A stretch of DNA of 64,000 nt from Scytonema sp. UIC 10036 (GTDB taxonomy: Bacteria; Cyanobacteriota; Cyanobacteriia; Cyanobacteriales; Nostocaceae): the NCBI RefSeq assembly GCF_009725235.1, contig NZ_WJFC01000008.1, positions 80,183 to 144,182 on the forward strand, read 5' to 3'. This document shows, piece after piece, positions 63,678 to 64,000 of the stretch (position 1 is its first letter; each line of letters begins with the position of its first letter). The position numbers and the translations under genes were made by a program. The notes under the pieces were generated by a model. That model saw nothing but the letters and a program-made list of their open reading frames with translations, was not told where the DNA came from and searched no databases.

Positions 63678-64000
63678 TGTTTTATTCTAAGATTAAGTCA
63701 TATATTTCCTTGTCATCATATTATCACAATTTTGTGTGCAAGTGCTATCAAATCACAAGAATTGGCAATGTTGCATTTTTGTAAACATTAGAAGTAATTG
63801 GCTTATTTTTTTTCTTTTTTGATTACCCAGCAAAAATACTTTTTGACCGTTATACCGTTGTTGTATCATCAAATGCAGACAAAAATACCCATAAAACAAT
63901 TATTAAGCTGTTAAAAAAATCAGTAATTTTTTTCTATTTTTTTAACAAATCAATTGAAATTTGTCAAGCGGCTAGAGACAGTTGTTATTAAAAAATAATT
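63678..64000. other. AT-rich region to the window end
   Basis: 323 bp with no gene. It is upstream of the double-glycine protein gene and should hold its promoter. Long T and A runs dominate (e.g. about 63805-63825 and 63913-63945), and no specific site could be identified. Confidence 0.5.

Overview
The window looks like chromosomal DNA from a filamentous, heterocyst-type cyanobacterium (Nostocales). The signs are a psbA gene for photosystem II D1, a dnaE gene ending in the N-terminal half of the Nostoc-type split DnaE intein, frequent HIP1 octamers (GCGATCGC), heptanucleotide tandem repeats, a porin with an SLH domain, and several families of dispersed palindromic repeats typical of such genomes. 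No rRNA, tRNA or CRISPR array was recognised. Family names come from remembered motifs; no database search was possible.

Layout. 0-15 kb is mostly sensing and housekeeping: a cupin gene with a divergent AraC regulator, a two-gene signalling operon (REC-GAF-GGDEF plus a hybrid histidine kinase), a HEAT-repeat protein, a GMC oxidoreductase, psbA (high-light E130 type) with a clear terminator, and an OmpR-type two-component pair. 15-24.3 kb starts with a glycogen debranching enzyme. It runs with only 4 bp spacing into darT-darG (a DNA ADP-ribosylating toxin and its antitoxin) and then into a defence-like cassette array. In that array an approximately 0.5-0.8 kb unit occurs three times in direct orientation. 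The copies bracket a darG relic plus a coiled-coil gene, and then a restriction endonuclease/cytosine methyltransferase pair, and end at an intact pentapeptide-repeat gene.

25-36 kb is accessory DNA. It has four PIN-type (VapC-like) toxin genes, every one broken (two by an in-frame TAG, two by truncation), while three antitoxin-like partners stay open. It also has a nested pair of gene-less Tn7-like elements with 5-bp target duplications, and an overlapping two-gene operon encoding CHAT-TIR-ATPase and ATPase-coiled-coil-WD40 proteins, a strong candidate conflict or signalling system. Repeat-rich non-coding DNA follows.

36.5-45 kb carries dnaE-N, containing a complete 414-residue intein inserted in the polymerase active-site region as well as the terminal split intein. 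It also has a dicarboxylate/amino-acid symporter, a stretch of gene relics with an orphan terminator, and an SLH/OprB porin. 45.2-56.9 kb is a nine-gene co-directional cluster: two methyltransferases, three tandem paralogous GT-B glycosyltransferases, a GT2 glycosyltransferase, and two ABC exporter half-transporters around an aldo/keto reductase. It looks like an uncharacterised pathway for making and exporting a methylated glycoside or glycolipid. 57.7-64 kb has an orphan OmpR-type regulator, an unusually compact Ser/Thr-His dual kinase, a B12-binding radical SAM enzyme and a small protein with a double-glycine leader-like N-terminus.

The main candidates for something new are the repeat-framed defence cassettes, the CHAT-TIR-ATPase/ATPase-WD40 pair, the nested non-autonomous Tn7-like elements and the glycosyltransferase/methyltransferase/ABC cluster.
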